Assembly: GCA_913053655.1 (NCBI GenBank)
Contig: CAJXFW010000002.1
Coordinates: 1 to 52,316 of the forward strand
Direction: 5' to 3'
DNA length: 52,316 nucleotides
From: an uncultured Thiogranum sp.
Lineage (GTDB): Bacteria > Pseudomonadota > Gammaproteobacteria > DSM-19610
Shown here: positions 1 through 9,969 of the stretch, one piece after another
Layout of the letters: every line of letters starts with the position of its first letter
Numbering within the stretch: the stretch's first letter is position 1
The notes under the pieces: model-generated
Seen by the model: only the letters and a program-made list of their open reading frames with translations
Databases searched by the model: none
Told to the model about the DNA's origin: nothing
Made by a program: the position numbers and the translations under genes

Positions 1-1289
1 GAAAGAAACTGGCTCTTGGCGCGATTGGCGCCCTCCGCCTCTTCCTTGGCAAGCGCCAGTTTTTCCTGGACCTCTTTGCGTGCGGTAATATCCTGTACGA
101 CACCCAACATGTGCAACGGCCTGCCATTGCCGGCCCGCATCACATCCCCGCGTTCCAACAGCCAGCGGATGGTACCATCCGGCCAGACTACCCGGTGTTC
201 AATATTATAGCCTACGGCGTGCTGCACACAGGCATCCACGGCATCGGTTACCAACTGTCGATCTTCGGGATGCACAGCAGCGAGAAAGTTTTTGTAACTG
301 GTTTCAAGTTTGCCCGCGGCATAACCGAGCAGCGGGCCTATACGCTCCGACCAGTAAAGATCGCCGCTCTCGACATTCCAGTCCCAGGTGCCGATATTGG
401 CAAATTCCTGACTGCGTTGAAGACGGCCTTCATTTGCTTTCAGGCCGGTGATGTCGGTGCGCAGAGAGACGTATTGGTGAGGTCTTCCATTGGCGTCCAT
501 AATCGGGATGATGGTGGAGATTACCCAGTAGTGATCACCGTCTTTGCGGCGATTGCAGATTTCCCCATGCCAGATGTCACCACGACTGATGGTACGCCAC
601 AAATCGCGGAAAAAACTTCGGGGGTGATAGCCGGAATTCAGAGCATTGTGGTTGCGCCCGATGAGATCTTCGCTGCGGTAGCCGCTGGCTTCACAGAACT
701 TGTCGTTGACATAGATGATTGTGCCTGTCGCGTCGGCGACACTGACGATAACGTGCTGATCGACAGCAGTGTGCAATATATCGCGCTCGCTTTGTGCCAA
801 TCGGCATTCAGCATCGCGACAGCGGATGCGTCGGGCACGCCTCGCCCGCAGCTGTACAATCTCCGCCAACTCCCCGGGATGGACAGCTTTATCAAGACAC
901 TCATCCACGCCCTGTTTAAGCGCTGACAGCCGGGACTGCGGGTCATTTTCGTGTGTTAACAGGATAAGTGCTATATTTTCCCACTCTTCATTTCCACGAA
1001 TATCAGCGACCGGATTCAGGCCGCTGTAAGCCGGGATATCGTCGTCCAGCAGCACAAGGTCGGGATCGAAAGAGCGTATCGTTTCGTGAATCTTCGACGG
1101 ATCACATTCCGATTGTGCACGCATGCCGATGGCTTCCAGCTCAGCCATATAGGGGGGCGCTATGTTATTATCGGCGACTATGACCAACACGCGCAATGTT
1201 TCAGAGCGCTCTGGATCAAGCGCGTTCGCAAACCCGGGGTGGTCAACGGCTTCGCGGCTGGTTAGAAAATCCTTGAGCTTGGCAGGCAC
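1..1289 (-). CDS. PAS-domain sensor kinase, 5' part only (runs off the window)
   Basis: The reverse strand is open from a GTG at 1289, preceded by GGAGG at good spacing, to the window edge. The first ~130 residues look like a receiver-type fold, including the segment FDPDLVLLDDDIPAYSGL. A PAS domain follows (SGYRSEDLIGRNHNALNSG), then a PAC-like stretch ending in RTDITGLKANE. A second PAS_3-type domain contains WDWNVESGDLYWSE, and the visible part ends in a coiled coil, KEEAEGANRAKSQF. That coiled coil normally leads straight into a HisKA domain, so the catalytic core should lie beyond position 1. It probably signals together with the hybrid kinase and binding protein upstream on the same strand. 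The ligand is unknown. Confidence 0.85.
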   Translation of the reverse strand, partial: MPAKLKDFLTSREAVDHPGFANALDPERSETLRVLVIVADNNIAPPYMAELEAIGMRAQSECDPSKIHETIRSFDPDLVLLDDDIPAYSGLNPVADIRGNEEWENIALILLTHENDPQSRLSALKQGVDECLDKAVHPGELAEIVQLRARRARRIRCRDAECRLAQSERDILHTAVDQHVIVSVADATGTIIYVNDKFCEASGYRSEDLIGRNHNALNSGYHPRSFFRDLWRTISRGDIWHGEICNRRKDGDHYWVISTIIPIMDANGRPHQYVSLRTDITGLKANEGRLQRSQEFANIGTWDWNVESGDLYWSERIGPLLGYAAGKLETSYKNFLAAVHPEDRQLVTDAVDACVQHAVGYNIEHRVVWPDGTIRWLLERGDVMRAGNGRPLHMLGVVQDITARKEVQEKLALAKEEAEGANRAKSQFL

Positions 1290-1470
1290 TTTACGCCTCC
1301 GGGAGTCATTGCCTCAACAGTATTCGGATTGAAGTACAATCTCCCGACACTCATAATCGTCATTTTCATCATATTTTCAAGTAACGACACCGGCCGACTT
1401 TGCTTTAGCTTTGTTGAGATAAGGCGGAAATGCCGCGTCCGGAATGGGTATTTCCAGGAGCTTAGCCCTA

Positions 1471-3423
1471 CTATCTTTTTATTGTATCTTTGATTGATTT
1501 CAATATATCTGCGACATTAAACGGTTTTATGATGTAACTGACAAACGCGCTTCGTTCTGCTTCCGCAAGGTGTGGAGCCATCGCGTTGGCGGTGACAGCA
1601 ATGACGGGTATGTCCGCTGTTGCGGGATTTTGCTTCAGTTTCCGGAGCGCTTTGTGGCCATCCATACCGGGCAAATTGATATCCATAAGAATCAGATCCG
1701 GCTTTTCCTGCTCAGCCAGTGTAATGCCACGTTCAGCTGTATGTGCCGATATAAACTGCACATTCGGAATCTGTGCAATAATATTTTTCATCAATTCGAG
1801 ATTGGCGGAATTATCCTCAACATACATAACCTTACGTGCTCCCGGGAGGGTTGTGCCTGATTCGTTCTCGGGGTAGTCGCAATCAAGGTTACTTTGGGAG
1901 GCCGTAGCGTCGCGAGATTCCAATACCCTGGCCAGTGGAAGCTCAAACCAGAATGTAGACCCCCGCCCCTCTATGGTGTCAAAGCCAAGATTACCCTTCA
2001 TCAGCTTGATCAGTTCCCTGGAGATCGTCAGTCCGATACCGGTGCCTTCAATTTCACCGGCCTCGGCGCCAAGCCGGGAAAATGGCTTGAACAGGTCGCG
2101 CTGATAGCTGACCGGGATACCTTGCCCGGTATCGCTAACCAGAACCCGGAGAAAGTGCCCGGGTATCTCTTCGAATTCAACGCTTACCCGCCCGCCTTTC
2201 CTGTTGTATTTTATCGCGTTGGAAAGAAAGTTAAGCACCACCTGTTTCAAGCGAACATTATCCGCCCGGACCATGGGCAGTTCTGTGTCCGGGTGCCTGA
2301 TTTCCACGCTGATGTCATTTTCGGCAGCCATCGCCCTGAGCATCTGTACGGAATCATCCACTATTATCCTTACCGAGACATCTTCAATCGACAACGCAAA
2401 ATGGCCGCTCTCGATCTTTGCCAGATCAAGCACGTCATTAATCAGTTCCAGCAGGTGCCTCCCGCCACTGAGGATATACTCTATGGCTTCGCACTGGGCT
2501 TCATTCAATTGATCGGCATCAAGCTCCAGCAACTGGGCGAAACCCATTATGGCATTCAGGGGCGTCCGCAGCTCGTGGCTCATGGAGGATAGAAACACCG
2601 TTTTCGCCCGGTTGGCCGTCTCGGCTTCGTCCTTTGCCGTTGACAGTGCCTCCGTGCGTCGCAGTATCTTGTCCTCAAGTTCCTCGTGAGCATTATGCAA
2701 CTGGAGTTCCCTCTGCTTCAGGTTGTCGACCGACGTTCCGAGATTGGTCTGCATTCTTAACAGGGTATCCGCCAAAATATCTATTTCATCAGGTGCGGCG
2801 TCGCTTTGTTGTTTCTCCAGATCGAGCCGGTCGTCGAGATTATTAATGTTCAGTCTTCCTGCAAATGCCGCCATTTTATGTAGATGGCGAGTAACAAGTT
2901 TATTAAACAGTACGTAGAAAAAAATCGCGATCAGGAATATCTCAATAGCATTAGTACCGAGCACTATCCCGCTATGCTTCAGAATATGCTCATAAATATC
3001 TTCCAGGCTGGCACTGATGTGCATTTCGCCGATAGTAATTAACCGGGATCGATGCAGGTGCTGTAAGGGGAAAGTTGTATGGATAGTGCGCGATACGGGT
3101 TCTGTTCCGTTTGAGACGAATGTGCTCCCGTTTACACGAACTGTCGCATATTCAATGTCCGGCAGTTCTACAATACCCCTGAGGATAGCATTCAGTTGTT
3201 CCTTATCGGCGGTCCAGGCTGCGGCGGCAATACCTCCTATGTAACCCGTTCTAATTTGATCCAGTCGACTGTTGATAGCGCCGACTTCCTGTTTATATTC
3301 GGCATACAATTGAATGCCTGACGCCACAATAGTGACCGACACGCCGAAAAGCACCATATAGAGAATGAGCTTACGCGCTATAGCGCTCTTACCGATATTC
3401 GTGTGTAGCAGCCGGGTGTCCAT
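1471..3423 (-). CDS. Membrane hybrid histidine kinase with C-terminal receiver
   Basis: A 650-residue two-component sensor. A membrane helix at ~18-36 and a second at ~153-176 enclose a periplasmic sensing loop of about 115 residues. A HAMP-like linker and coiled coil (~180-275) follow. HisKA contains SSMSHELRTPLNA with phospho-acceptor H283. The HATPase domain has its N box near 388-406 and G boxes DTGQGI (~431) and GTGIGL (~460). A receiver domain (~530-645) has acidic D536, phospho-acceptor D581 in MDINLPGMDG, and K633. The start lies 5 bp after the stop of the periplasmic binding protein, so the two are almost surely cotranscribed and the binding protein probably feeds this sensor. No dedicated output regulator is visible, which suggests a phosphorelay. 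Confidence 0.92.
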   Translation of the reverse strand: MDTRLLHTNIGKSAIARKLILYMVLFGVSVTIVASGIQLYAEYKQEVGAINSRLDQIRTGYIGGIAAAAWTADKEQLNAILRGIVELPDIEYATVRVNGSTFVSNGTEPVSRTIHTTFPLQHLHRSRLITIGEMHISASLEDIYEHILKHSGIVLGTNAIEIFLIAIFFYVLFNKLVTRHLHKMAAFAGRLNINNLDDRLDLEKQQSDAAPDEIDILADTLLRMQTNLGTSVDNLKQRELQLHNAHEELEDKILRRTEALSTAKDEAETANRAKTVFLSSMSHELRTPLNAIMGFAQLLELDADQLNEAQCEAIEYILSGGRHLLELINDVLDLAKIESGHFALSIEDVSVRIIVDDSVQMLRAMAAENDISVEIRHPDTELPMVRADNVRLKQVVLNFLSNAIKYNRKGGRVSVEFEEIPGHFLRVLVSDTGQGIPVSYQRDLFKPFSRLGAEAGEIEGTGIGLTISRELIKLMKGNLGFDTIEGRGSTFWFELPLARVLESRDATASQSNLDCDYPENESGTTLPGARKVMYVEDNSANLELMKNIIAQIPNVQFISAHTAERGITLAEQEKPDLILMDINLPGMDGHKALRKLKQNPATADIPVIAVTANAMAPHLAEAERSAFVSYIIKPFNVADILKSIKDTIKR

Positions 3424-3428
3424 ATCTC

Positions 3429-4202
3429 TTACTCGACAAGCACTGCAAGTTTGTCATAAAAGATACGCTGATAGGTTCCGTCTTTTTTCATATCGGTGAG
3501 TGTCTGTGCCACCGCCGGTACAAGATCAGCATGTTTTTTGTGCAAGTACATATACAGGGCTCTGGTCGCCAGGGGAGGGCGTAACAACCGGGCGCCGACA
3601 TTCAGACGTTTGTTCCAGTAAAGACCGCTCCAGTGTTCAAACAGAATGATATCGGCTCGTTTGTTTTGTAACAGGCCAAAAAGCTGGGTGGGATTCCTGA
3701 CTCGTGTGCGCTTTTTTGTGTCGCGGACGTTTGTTTCAAATATCTGCCAGCCACTTATATAGGCAACTTCATAGGGTTTGAGGCTCTCCCATCCGTCCAT
3801 ACTGATATCGGTATCCAGGCTGTACGCAACAAATTCGTAGTCAATAATCTTTTCAGGAACACGAATCAGATTCGGGTATTTTTTTTCGAGTCCCTTTATG
3901 CGCGCCATATTTCCGTCATCAATGCCGTCATTGGCAAAAATCAGGGAACGTTGATTGGGCAAAGAGATGAACTCGACATCGATGCCAAGGCGTTTGAATA
4001 TTTCGTTGACAATAAGCGTGTAGAACCCACTACCATCACTGCTTACATAAGGTTCGTTGCCGCCGGAATTGATGACCAGCTTGCGTTTTTCACCCGACCA
4101 GGCCTGGCTTGAGGTGTTAGCCAGCATGAACAGGCACACTGCGACCAGCGCGAATAGCCGATGTGGTTTCAGGCGAGCGGAAAAACGGATACTGTACGCC
4201 AT
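3429..4202 (-). CDS. Periplasmic solute-binding protein (SBP_bac_3-like)
   Basis: An exported protein of 257 residues. The ATG at 4202 has a GGAG element just upstream and gives a signal peptide (hydrophobic core LFALVAVCLFMLA, cleavage near SQAWS). The longer open frame upstream would overlap the divergent gene, so it is rejected as the start. The mature part starts with a typical family-3 binding-protein pattern (KLVINSGGNEPYVSSDGSG) and has a later segment like amino-acid-type receptors (RADIILFEHWSG). No ABC permease or ATPase lies nearby. The partner is the hybrid kinase 5 bp downstream, so a sensing role rather than transport is likely. Ligand unknown. Confidence 0.85.
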   Translation of the reverse strand: MAYSIRFSARLKPHRLFALVAVCLFMLANTSSQAWSGEKRKLVINSGGNEPYVSSDGSGFYTLIVNEIFKRLGIDVEFISLPNQRSLIFANDGIDDGNMARIKGLEKKYPNLIRVPEKIIDYEFVAYSLDTDISMDGWESLKPYEVAYISGWQIFETNVRDTKKRTRVRNPTQLFGLLQNKRADIILFEHWSGLYWNKRLNVGARLLRPPLATRALYMYLHKKHADLVPAVAQTLTDMKKDGTYQRIFYDKLAVLVE

Positions 4203-4283
4203 TTCGGGACTCCGGACTCCGGAAGGCAGGCCTACACCCCCAACTATGGCCATGGTAAATAGTCTCAACAAAAATAACAACTC

Positions 4284-4300
4284 AGGGAGTCTCTGATTAA
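4284..4300 (+). repeat. Solo end of the AGGGAAACTCTGATTAA repeat family
   Basis: AGGGAGTCTCTGATTAA lies in the divergent intergenic region. It matches the end at 41049-41065 except for one base and resembles the terminal inverted repeats of the longer elements at 12865 and 39281. It is probably a decayed or solo end of the same small element. Confidence 0.5.
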
Positions 4301-4360
4301 ATTTCCGACTATGCGATAATATGCCGACTGGTTCGATAGGGAATAGGGGAGGGTCTCTGA

Positions 4361-5350
4361 ATGAAAAACATAGTGATCTGCTGTGATGGAACGGGAAACG
4401 AATACAGTGAGAACAATACCAATGTGATAGAGACCTACACAATCGCCAAGAAAACCGATAAACAGCTTGTCTTTTATGACCCGGGTGTTGGAACGGGCGG
4501 CTGGGAATATATGGAGGGCAAAAAAACCGGCGAAGATTCCCTGAAATCCATGAGTGACAAGGCGACGGGTGAAGGTCTGCAGAATAATGTGAACGATGCC
4601 TATGAGTTTTTAATGGAAACCTATGAACAGGGCGACCGACTGTTTTTATTCGGATTCAGCCGTGGCGCCTTTACCGTACGTTCGTTGGCCGGCATGTTGT
4701 ACAAGGTGGGTTTACTCCCACCTGATAACGATAATCTGATTCCCTATGCGTCGAAACTGTATAACATCGAGGGTAACCTGGATGTAGCTCATGGTTTCCG
4801 TAGCACGTTCTGCAGGCGCTGTCCGGTGCATTTTATCGGTGTATGGGATACGGTTTCCTCCCTGGTTATGAATGCCGGCAAGAAATGGCATGACGGTGCC
4901 CTGAATCCCGAAGTTAAATACGGATATCATGCTCTGGCCATAGACGAGCAACGCAAGGATTTTATGCCTGCACTTTGGCTCGATGCCCCGGCCAATCTCG
5001 CCCCCGGTCAGCTCATTGAGCAGGTATGGTTTGCCGGTGTTCATGCTAACGTGGGCGGATGGTATGACGAACGTGGCCTTTCCAATATTGCGTTGCACTG
5101 GATGCTCAATCACGCAAAAGCGCGGGATTTGCTTATCGATGATACCGAGCTAGGCAAACGAGTCGGGAATCCGGATGATAAACTGTATAACTCACGCACT
5201 GGCCTGTGGAAAATACGCGGCAAGCATATACGCAAGGTTCCTGCCGGTGTAAAGGTTCACAAGAGTGTATTTGATCGAAGGGATAAGCCGGAGAACAAGT
5301 ACCAGCCTAAAAATCTGTTAGCGAAGTCAGAGTATACCGTTATCGGGTAG
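4361..5350 (+). CDS. DUF2235 alpha/beta-hydrolase
   Basis: A 329-residue protein of the DUF2235 family, which includes type VI phospholipase effectors (Tle1-like) and housekeeping homologues. The N-terminus IVICCDGTGNE and the nucleophile elbow GFSRGAFTVRSLAGML are the family hallmarks; the Ser in GFSRG is the predicted nucleophile. The segment HFIGVWDTVSSL and the later AGVHANVGGWY fit the rest of the fold. There is no signal peptide. A strong GGGGAGGG ribosome site precedes the ATG. No VgrG, PAAR or immunity gene is adjacent, so an effector role is unsupported and an intracellular lipase or esterase is equally possible. The 3' end overlaps the convergent neighbour by 11 bp. Confidence 0.85.
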   Translation: MKNIVICCDGTGNEYSENNTNVIETYTIAKKTDKQLVFYDPGVGTGGWEYMEGKKTGEDSLKSMSDKATGEGLQNNVNDAYEFLMETYEQGDRLFLFGFSRGAFTVRSLAGMLYKVGLLPPDNDNLIPYASKLYNIEGNLDVAHGFRSTFCRRCPVHFIGVWDTVSSLVMNAGKKWHDGALNPEVKYGYHALAIDEQRKDFMPALWLDAPANLAPGQLIEQVWFAGVHANVGGWYDERGLSNIALHWMLNHAKARDLLIDDTELGKRVGNPDDKLYNSRTGLWKIRGKHIRKVPAGVKVHKSVFDRRDKPENKYQPKNLLAKSEYTVIG

Positions 5351-7175
5351 ACGGGCTTTCCAGTCGACCCCGAACCTTGTCGGCAAGGACACCGAATTTA
5401 TTGAAAGGGGTTTTATCAGCTACGCGAAGCGCCTTGCTACAGACCCCTTCAGATTCCTTCAGCCTGTTTGTGTCGAGCATCCATTCGCAGGCAAGAAACA
5501 ATGGCGTGGGATTGTTTTTATTGAGTTCAAAAGTTGCAAGTAATGTCTCCAGGGCTTCGTCCTGCCTGCGCATACTCCACAGATAGTGGGCTTGATACAT
5601 CAATACGATCTGGCGGTTGTTGCGGGTAACTGTAGGCAGGGTGTTGATATTTTTAAGCAGGGCCAAAAATAAGTCAGGCGAAAACCTGCATTCATTATCC
5701 AGCCCCATATTTGCGAGATTCGTTAGCTGCATGATGGCGTGGTTGTTCGCCAGGTTCGATTTTTTGATGTCGAGGTTCAATTGCTTATCCTCAAGACTCC
5801 GATTTTCGGCGCAGTCGATATTCAGGTGCTGGAGTCTGACCCCCATGCTGGAGAAGCCTTCAAGTGTACTGTGAGCAAGAGCATATTCTCCCGCGCCTGC
5901 ATATTGTGTTGCCTTTATAGTTGCCAGGCGTTCCGATCGCGGGTGGATTGTTTCCATATAAGTGTAAAGGGTCTCTATAGAGGCCCAGGTTTGCGTTCTT
6001 CCATACGTAACAAGGATAAGCAGGGAGAATATTGCTACGGTAAAGGTGGTGATGACCAGTCGGCTCTTTATGAGGGTGTTTATGCCGGCCGCAGTAGCGA
6101 GAAATATGCCAAACGAAGGCAGGTAGTTGCGGTGCTCATACATTAATTCCAGAGAAAATACTGTTGATTCCATGGCCTGACCAACGAGGAAAAACAGGAT
6201 ACCAAACCCGATTAACGGGTATTTTTTTCTCAGGAAAAAAGGTGCGGTAATCAGCGCAACAACAATAAATATGGAAGGCAGTGTGGTCCAGGGATCCAGT
6301 AGCCCCCGGGATAGAAGCATGTCGTCATGGACGAACCCCATCCGGCTTTGTACAGGAATAAGCAGCATACCGAGATACGCGATAAGCGCGCGACTTTCGG
6401 TGAGCAGTCGTTCTGTCAGGGTGAAGCTGCGGAATGTATAGCCACCGAGTAGCCAATCACTCTTGATGGCCAGAACTGCAACGAGCAACAGGGCTGCGAC
6501 CATAGCAATTCTTGCGAATTGTTGATTGCTGAGCTTTTCCCGGCTAAGGAAAAAGGCCTCGATCAGGACGATGAAAGCCGGTAATAATAATGCGTTTTCC
6601 TTGCTCAGGAGGCCCAGCGGGAAAAGCACCAGCCAGGTGGCGATCTGCATGGGCCAGGCAACAGCCCCTTTTTTCTGACGTTCCCTGGCGATGGTGTAGG
6701 TGAGCATCGCCGCAAAAACAAACAGCGCGGAAAGCTCGGTCATACGTTGTACGGTATACAGGACAGTGCTTACCTGTAGCGGATGCAGTATCCATGCAGC
6801 GGTCACTATAGCGGCGGTGTAGGTGTCCCTGCTGTCGATGCAGCGGATCAGCTTTCCGGTCAGGAAAAAAAGCAGAACCCCGTTGCCCAGATGAATAGCC
6901 AGGTTGGTGGCTTTCCAGTAAAAAAGGCTGTTTCCTGCTAATCCGTTGAGCATAAAACTCAACATGCTAACGGGGCGTTTTAGAAGCCCGCTATCACTCA
7001 AGAGGTTTTGAAGAACCTTGTCCGGGCCGAATTCAGGGCCAAGGATGTTGCCGAGAACGGACATGTCGTCCAGCACAAGCGGTCCGTACAATCCGTCCCG
7101 GTAGATAACAACGCAGACCAGCACGGCAAGCGTGACGAGTAGATAGGGAATAACACGTTGCTGTAGGGAGAGCAT
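5340..7175 (-). CDS. Polytopic membrane protein, GT-C/TMTC-like, with C-terminal helical repeats
   Basis: A 611-residue protein with about ten membrane helices in the first ~400 residues and a soluble TPR-like tail. The first external loop holds LVLDDMSVLGN, an acidic pair where GT-C glycosyltransferases carry their catalytic Asp. Near residue 355 the motif YEHRNYLPSFGIF matches the ERYLYLPS-type segment of TMTC and related membrane proteins. The tail (~400-611) has repeat-like helices with a pattern such as DEALETLLATFELNKNNPTP. A polyprenyl-sugar-dependent glycosyltransferase is inferred; the acceptor is unknown. It starts 9 bp after the ettA stop on the same strand, so it may be read through from ettA. 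Confidence 0.7.
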   Translation of the reverse strand: MLSLQQRVIPYLLVTLAVLVCVVIYRDGLYGPLVLDDMSVLGNILGPEFGPDKVLQNLLSDSGLLKRPVSMLSFMLNGLAGNSLFYWKATNLAIHLGNGVLLFFLTGKLIRCIDSRDTYTAAIVTAAWILHPLQVSTVLYTVQRMTELSALFVFAAMLTYTIARERQKKGAVAWPMQIATWLVLFPLGLLSKENALLLPAFIVLIEAFFLSREKLSNQQFARIAMVAALLLVAVLAIKSDWLLGGYTFRSFTLTERLLTESRALIAYLGMLLIPVQSRMGFVHDDMLLSRGLLDPWTTLPSIFIVVALITAPFFLRKKYPLIGFGILFFLVGQAMESTVFSLELMYEHRNYLPSFGIFLATAAGINTLIKSRLVITTFTVAIFSLLILVTYGRTQTWASIETLYTYMETIHPRSERLATIKATQYAGAGEYALAHSTLEGFSSMGVRLQHLNIDCAENRSLEDKQLNLDIKKSNLANNHAIMQLTNLANMGLDNECRFSPDLFLALLKNINTLPTVTRNNRQIVLMYQAHYLWSMRRQDEALETLLATFELNKNNPTPLFLACEWMLDTNRLKESEGVCSKALRVADKTPFNKFGVLADKVRGRLESPSTR

Positions 7176-7184
7176 GGTGTCCGC

Positions 7185-8849
7185 CTAGTGCAGTCGTTTG
7201 TATTTAATCCGGTGCGGCTGGTTAGCGTCTTCTCCCAGGCGCCGTTTTCGATCTTCCTCGTAGTCCGCGTAGTTGCCTTCAAACCAGACGACTTCGCTGT
7301 CGCCTTCAAATGCCAGGATATGGGTGGCGATTCGATCCAGGAACCAGCGGTCATGTGAAATGACCACAGCACAACCGGGGAAATCCAGCAGGGCTTCTTC
7401 CAGTGCGCGCAGGGTTTCCACGTCGAGGTCGTTGGTAGGTTCGTCGAGTAGTAACAGGTTGCCGCCACTTCTCAGCAGTTTGGCCAGGTGTACGCGGTTG
7501 CGCTCGCCGCCGGACAGGTCGCCAACGCGTTTCTGTTGTTCGGTGCCGTTGAAATTAAAGCGCGATACATAGGCGCGCGAATTCACTTGGTATTTACCGA
7601 CCGCGATGATGTCCTGGCTATCGGAAATCTCTTCCCATACTGTTTTATTGTCGTCCAGTGCGTCGCGGCTCTGGTCGACGCAGGCGATCTGCACGGTTTC
7701 GCCAATGCGCAGTTCACCGTCATCAACCGGTTCGGTGCCGGTCAGCATGCGGAACAGGGTGGTTTTTCCTGCGCCATTCGGTCCGATAATGCCGACGATG
7801 CCACCCTGTGGCAGAGTGAAATTCAGATCGTCCACCAGTAAACGATCGCCAAAACCTTTTTTAACATTATTGGCTTCAATTACCAGGTCACCGAGCCGGG
7901 GTCCCGGTGGAATATAAAGCGCTTTGGTTTCGTTGCGTTTCTGGACATCCTGCGATGAGAGTTCTTCAAAGCGTGCAAGACGCGCCTTGCTCTTGGCATG
8001 CCGGCCCCTGGGACTGCTGCGTACCCATTCCAGTTCTGCCTTCATGGCTTTTCGCCGTGTGCTTTCGCTGCGTTCTTCCTGTTCCAGGCGCGCTTCCTTC
8101 TGCTCCAGCCAGGAAGAGTAGTTGCCCTCCCAGGGAATACCGTGGCCGCGGTCCAGTTCCAGGATCCAGCCGGCGACATTGTCGAGGAAGTAGCGATCAT
8201 GGGTGACGGCGACAACGGTGCCCGGGTATTCAAAAAGGAAACGCTCCAGCCAGGCGACGCTTTCTGCGTCCAGGTGGTTGGTGGGTTCGTCCAGCAACAG
8301 CATGTCGGGTTTTGACAGCAGCAGCTTGCACAGTGCAACGCGGCGTTTTTCACCGCCGGACAGTTTGCTGACATCCGCATCCCAGGGCGGCAGGCGCAGT
8401 GCGTCGGCGGCGACCTCCAGTGTACGATTCAGGTTGTGTCCGTCACTGGCTTGCAGCAGATTTTCCAGTTTGGCCTGCTCGGCGGCCAGCGCATCGAAAT
8501 CGGCATCCGGTTCGGCATACGCGGCATAGACTTCATCCAGACGTGTCTGCGCATCGGTGATCTCGGATAAGGCCTCTTCAACGTTGCCGCGTACGTCCTT
8601 ACTTTCATCCAGCTGGGGTTCCTGCGGCAGATAACCGACCTTGATGCCCTTCTGTGGCCGTGCTTCGCCGTGAATGTCGGTATCGATGCCGGCCATAATG
8701 CGTAGCAGGGTGGATTTACCGGAACCGTTCAGCCCCAGCACACCGATCTTGGCGCCGGGGAAAAATGACAGGGAGATATCGCGCAGGATTTCACGCTTGG
8801 GCGGAACCACCTTGCCGACCTGGTTCATGGTGTAGACGTACTGGGCCAT
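7185..8849 (-). CDS. ettA: Energy-dependent translational throttle protein EttA (ABC-F ATPase)
   Basis: A soluble ABC-F protein of 554 residues, the normal EttA length. Two ABC cassettes are visible. The first has Walker [10 protein letters not shown], signature LSGGEKRR and Walker [16 protein letters not shown]. The second has Walker [10 protein letters not shown], signature LSGGERNR and [12 protein letters not shown]. Between them lies the basic linker [22 protein letters not shown], and the N-terminus [21 protein letters not shown] is typical of EttA. Family knowledge: it binds the ribosomal E site and gates entry into elongation according to ATP/ADP ratio. A divergent promoter region separates it from the deacetylase-like gene. 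Confidence 0.97.
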   Translation of the reverse strand: MAQYVYTMNQVGKVVPPKREILRDISLSFFPGAKIGVLGLNGSGKSTLLRIMAGIDTDIHGEARPQKGIKVGYLPQEPQLDESKDVRGNVEEALSEITDAQTRLDEVYAAYAEPDADFDALAAEQAKLENLLQASDGHNLNRTLEVAADALRLPPWDADVSKLSGGEKRRVALCKLLLSKPDMLLLDEPTNHLDAESVAWLERFLFEYPGTVVAVTHDRYFLDNVAGWILELDRGHGIPWEGNYSSWLEQKEARLEQEERSESTRRKAMKAELEWVRSSPRGRHAKSKARLARFEELSSQDVQKRNETKALYIPPGPRLGDLVIEANNVKKGFGDRLLVDDLNFTLPQGGIVGIIGPNGAGKTTLFRMLTGTEPVDDGELRIGETVQIACVDQSRDALDDNKTVWEEISDSQDIIAVGKYQVNSRAYVSRFNFNGTEQQKRVGDLSGGERNRVHLAKLLRSGGNLLLLDEPTNDLDVETLRALEEALLDFPGCAVVISHDRWFLDRIATHILAFEGDSEVVWFEGNYADYEEDRKRRLGEDANQPHRIKYKRLH

Positions 8850-8968
8850 AACGCCTCGCTGCTGTTGATGAAAAAAGGGCTATTATACAGACAGAGGTGG
8901 GCATTCAGTCAGTATTCCGGCGTACTCATGTTAAATTTAGTGGCGACCACTTCGCGACGGGAGACAGC

Positions 8969-9925
8969 ATGGCATCGAGTCCGCTAGCAGTTTATGTCGG
9001 TGAAGCGCTGGCTGCCTATGGTTTTGGTGAGGAACATCCGTTCGGGCCTGACCGCATGTACGCGTTCTGGACACGCATGCAGGCACTCGGTCTGGATAGC
9101 AAGGTGGAGGTTCGGGAACCCGTATCGGCCACGGAAACCCAGATCCTGTGCTTTCAGGAGAAGGACTACCTGGAGCAGGTAAAGAAGCGATCGCTGTCCG
9201 GTTTTGGTTATCTCGATGCTTGTGACACGCCGGCATTTAAGGGCGTCTTTGAGGCTGCCAGTACGGTGGTGGGTACGGTACTCGCGGCGCTGGACGATAT
9301 TCTCAACGCGCGTTGCAGGCAGGCATTTGTACCCATCGCCGGTCTGCACCATGCGCGCCGTGATGCGGCTGCCGGATTCTGTGTATTCAACGATTGCGGC
9401 ATCGCTATCGAGACACTGCGCCGGCAGTATGGAATTCAGCGCATTGCCTATGTTGATATCGACGCCCACCACGGTGACGGCGTGTTCTACAGCTTCGAGG
9501 ATGATGTGGATCTGGTGTTTGTGGACTTCCACGAAGACGGTCGTTACCTCTATCCCGGCACCGGCGCTGTGGAAGAGACCGGTAGCGGTCCTGCCGCCGG
9601 TACCAAGCTGAATATTCCGATGCCACCCGGTGCCGGCGATGAACTCTTCTTCAAGGCATGGGAGCCGGCGGAAGCGTTCCTCGACAAGGCAAAACCGGAA
9701 TTTATCCTGCTGCAATGTGGTGCCGACAGTCTGGCCGGCGATCCTATTACCCATCTGAAATATACGGAAGAGGCGCACCGCCATGCGGCACAACGCCTGA
9801 AACTGCTGGCCGAACGCCATTGCGGTGGAAGACTGCTGGCGCTGGGTGGAGGTGGCTATAACCGCGGGAATCTGGCCCGCGCCTGGACCGCAGTCATAGA
9901 GGCGCTGCTGGGCGAAAGCCACTAA
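8969..9925 (+). CDS. Histone deacetylase / acetylpolyamine amidohydrolase family protein
   Basis: A zinc-dependent deacetylase fold of 318 residues. The ATG at 8969 is chosen because GGGAGA lies just upstream and the family N-terminus begins there ([20 protein letters not shown]). Visible active-site parts are [18 protein letters not shown], zinc ligands in [11 protein letters not shown] and [10 protein letters not shown], and the catalytic Tyr in [11 protein letters not shown]. Bacterial members deacetylate small amines or proteins (AcuC-like). The substrate cannot be read from the sequence. It stands 44 bp before glyA and may share its transcript. Confidence 0.92.
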   Translation: MASSPLAVYVGEALAAYGFGEEHPFGPDRMYAFWTRMQALGLDSKVEVREPVSATETQILCFQEKDYLEQVKKRSLSGFGYLDACDTPAFKGVFEAASTVVGTVLAALDDILNARCRQAFVPIAGLHHARRDAAAGFCVFNDCGIAIETLRRQYGIQRIAYVDIDAHHGDGVFYSFEDDVDLVFVDFHEDGRYLYPGTGAVEETGSGPAAGTKLNIPMPPGAGDELFFKAWEPAEAFLDKAKPEFILLQCGADSLAGDPITHLKYTEEAHRHAAQRLKLLAERHCGGRLLALGGGGYNRGNLARAWTAVIEALLGESH

Positions 9926-9969
9926 TTCCAGTATCATTCCGCTCCTTTCAGCCTTGCCGGGAAAACCGA

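Noticed and set aside
111-926. Long plus-strand open frame of 271 codons
   Set aside because: It lies antisense to the PAS-domain kinase, whose minus-strand translation shows clear PAS motifs; the plus-strand product has no recognisable pattern.
4361-5350. Type VI secretion effector locus
   Set aside because: DUF2235 alone is not enough; no VgrG, PAAR, adaptor or immunity gene is adjacent.
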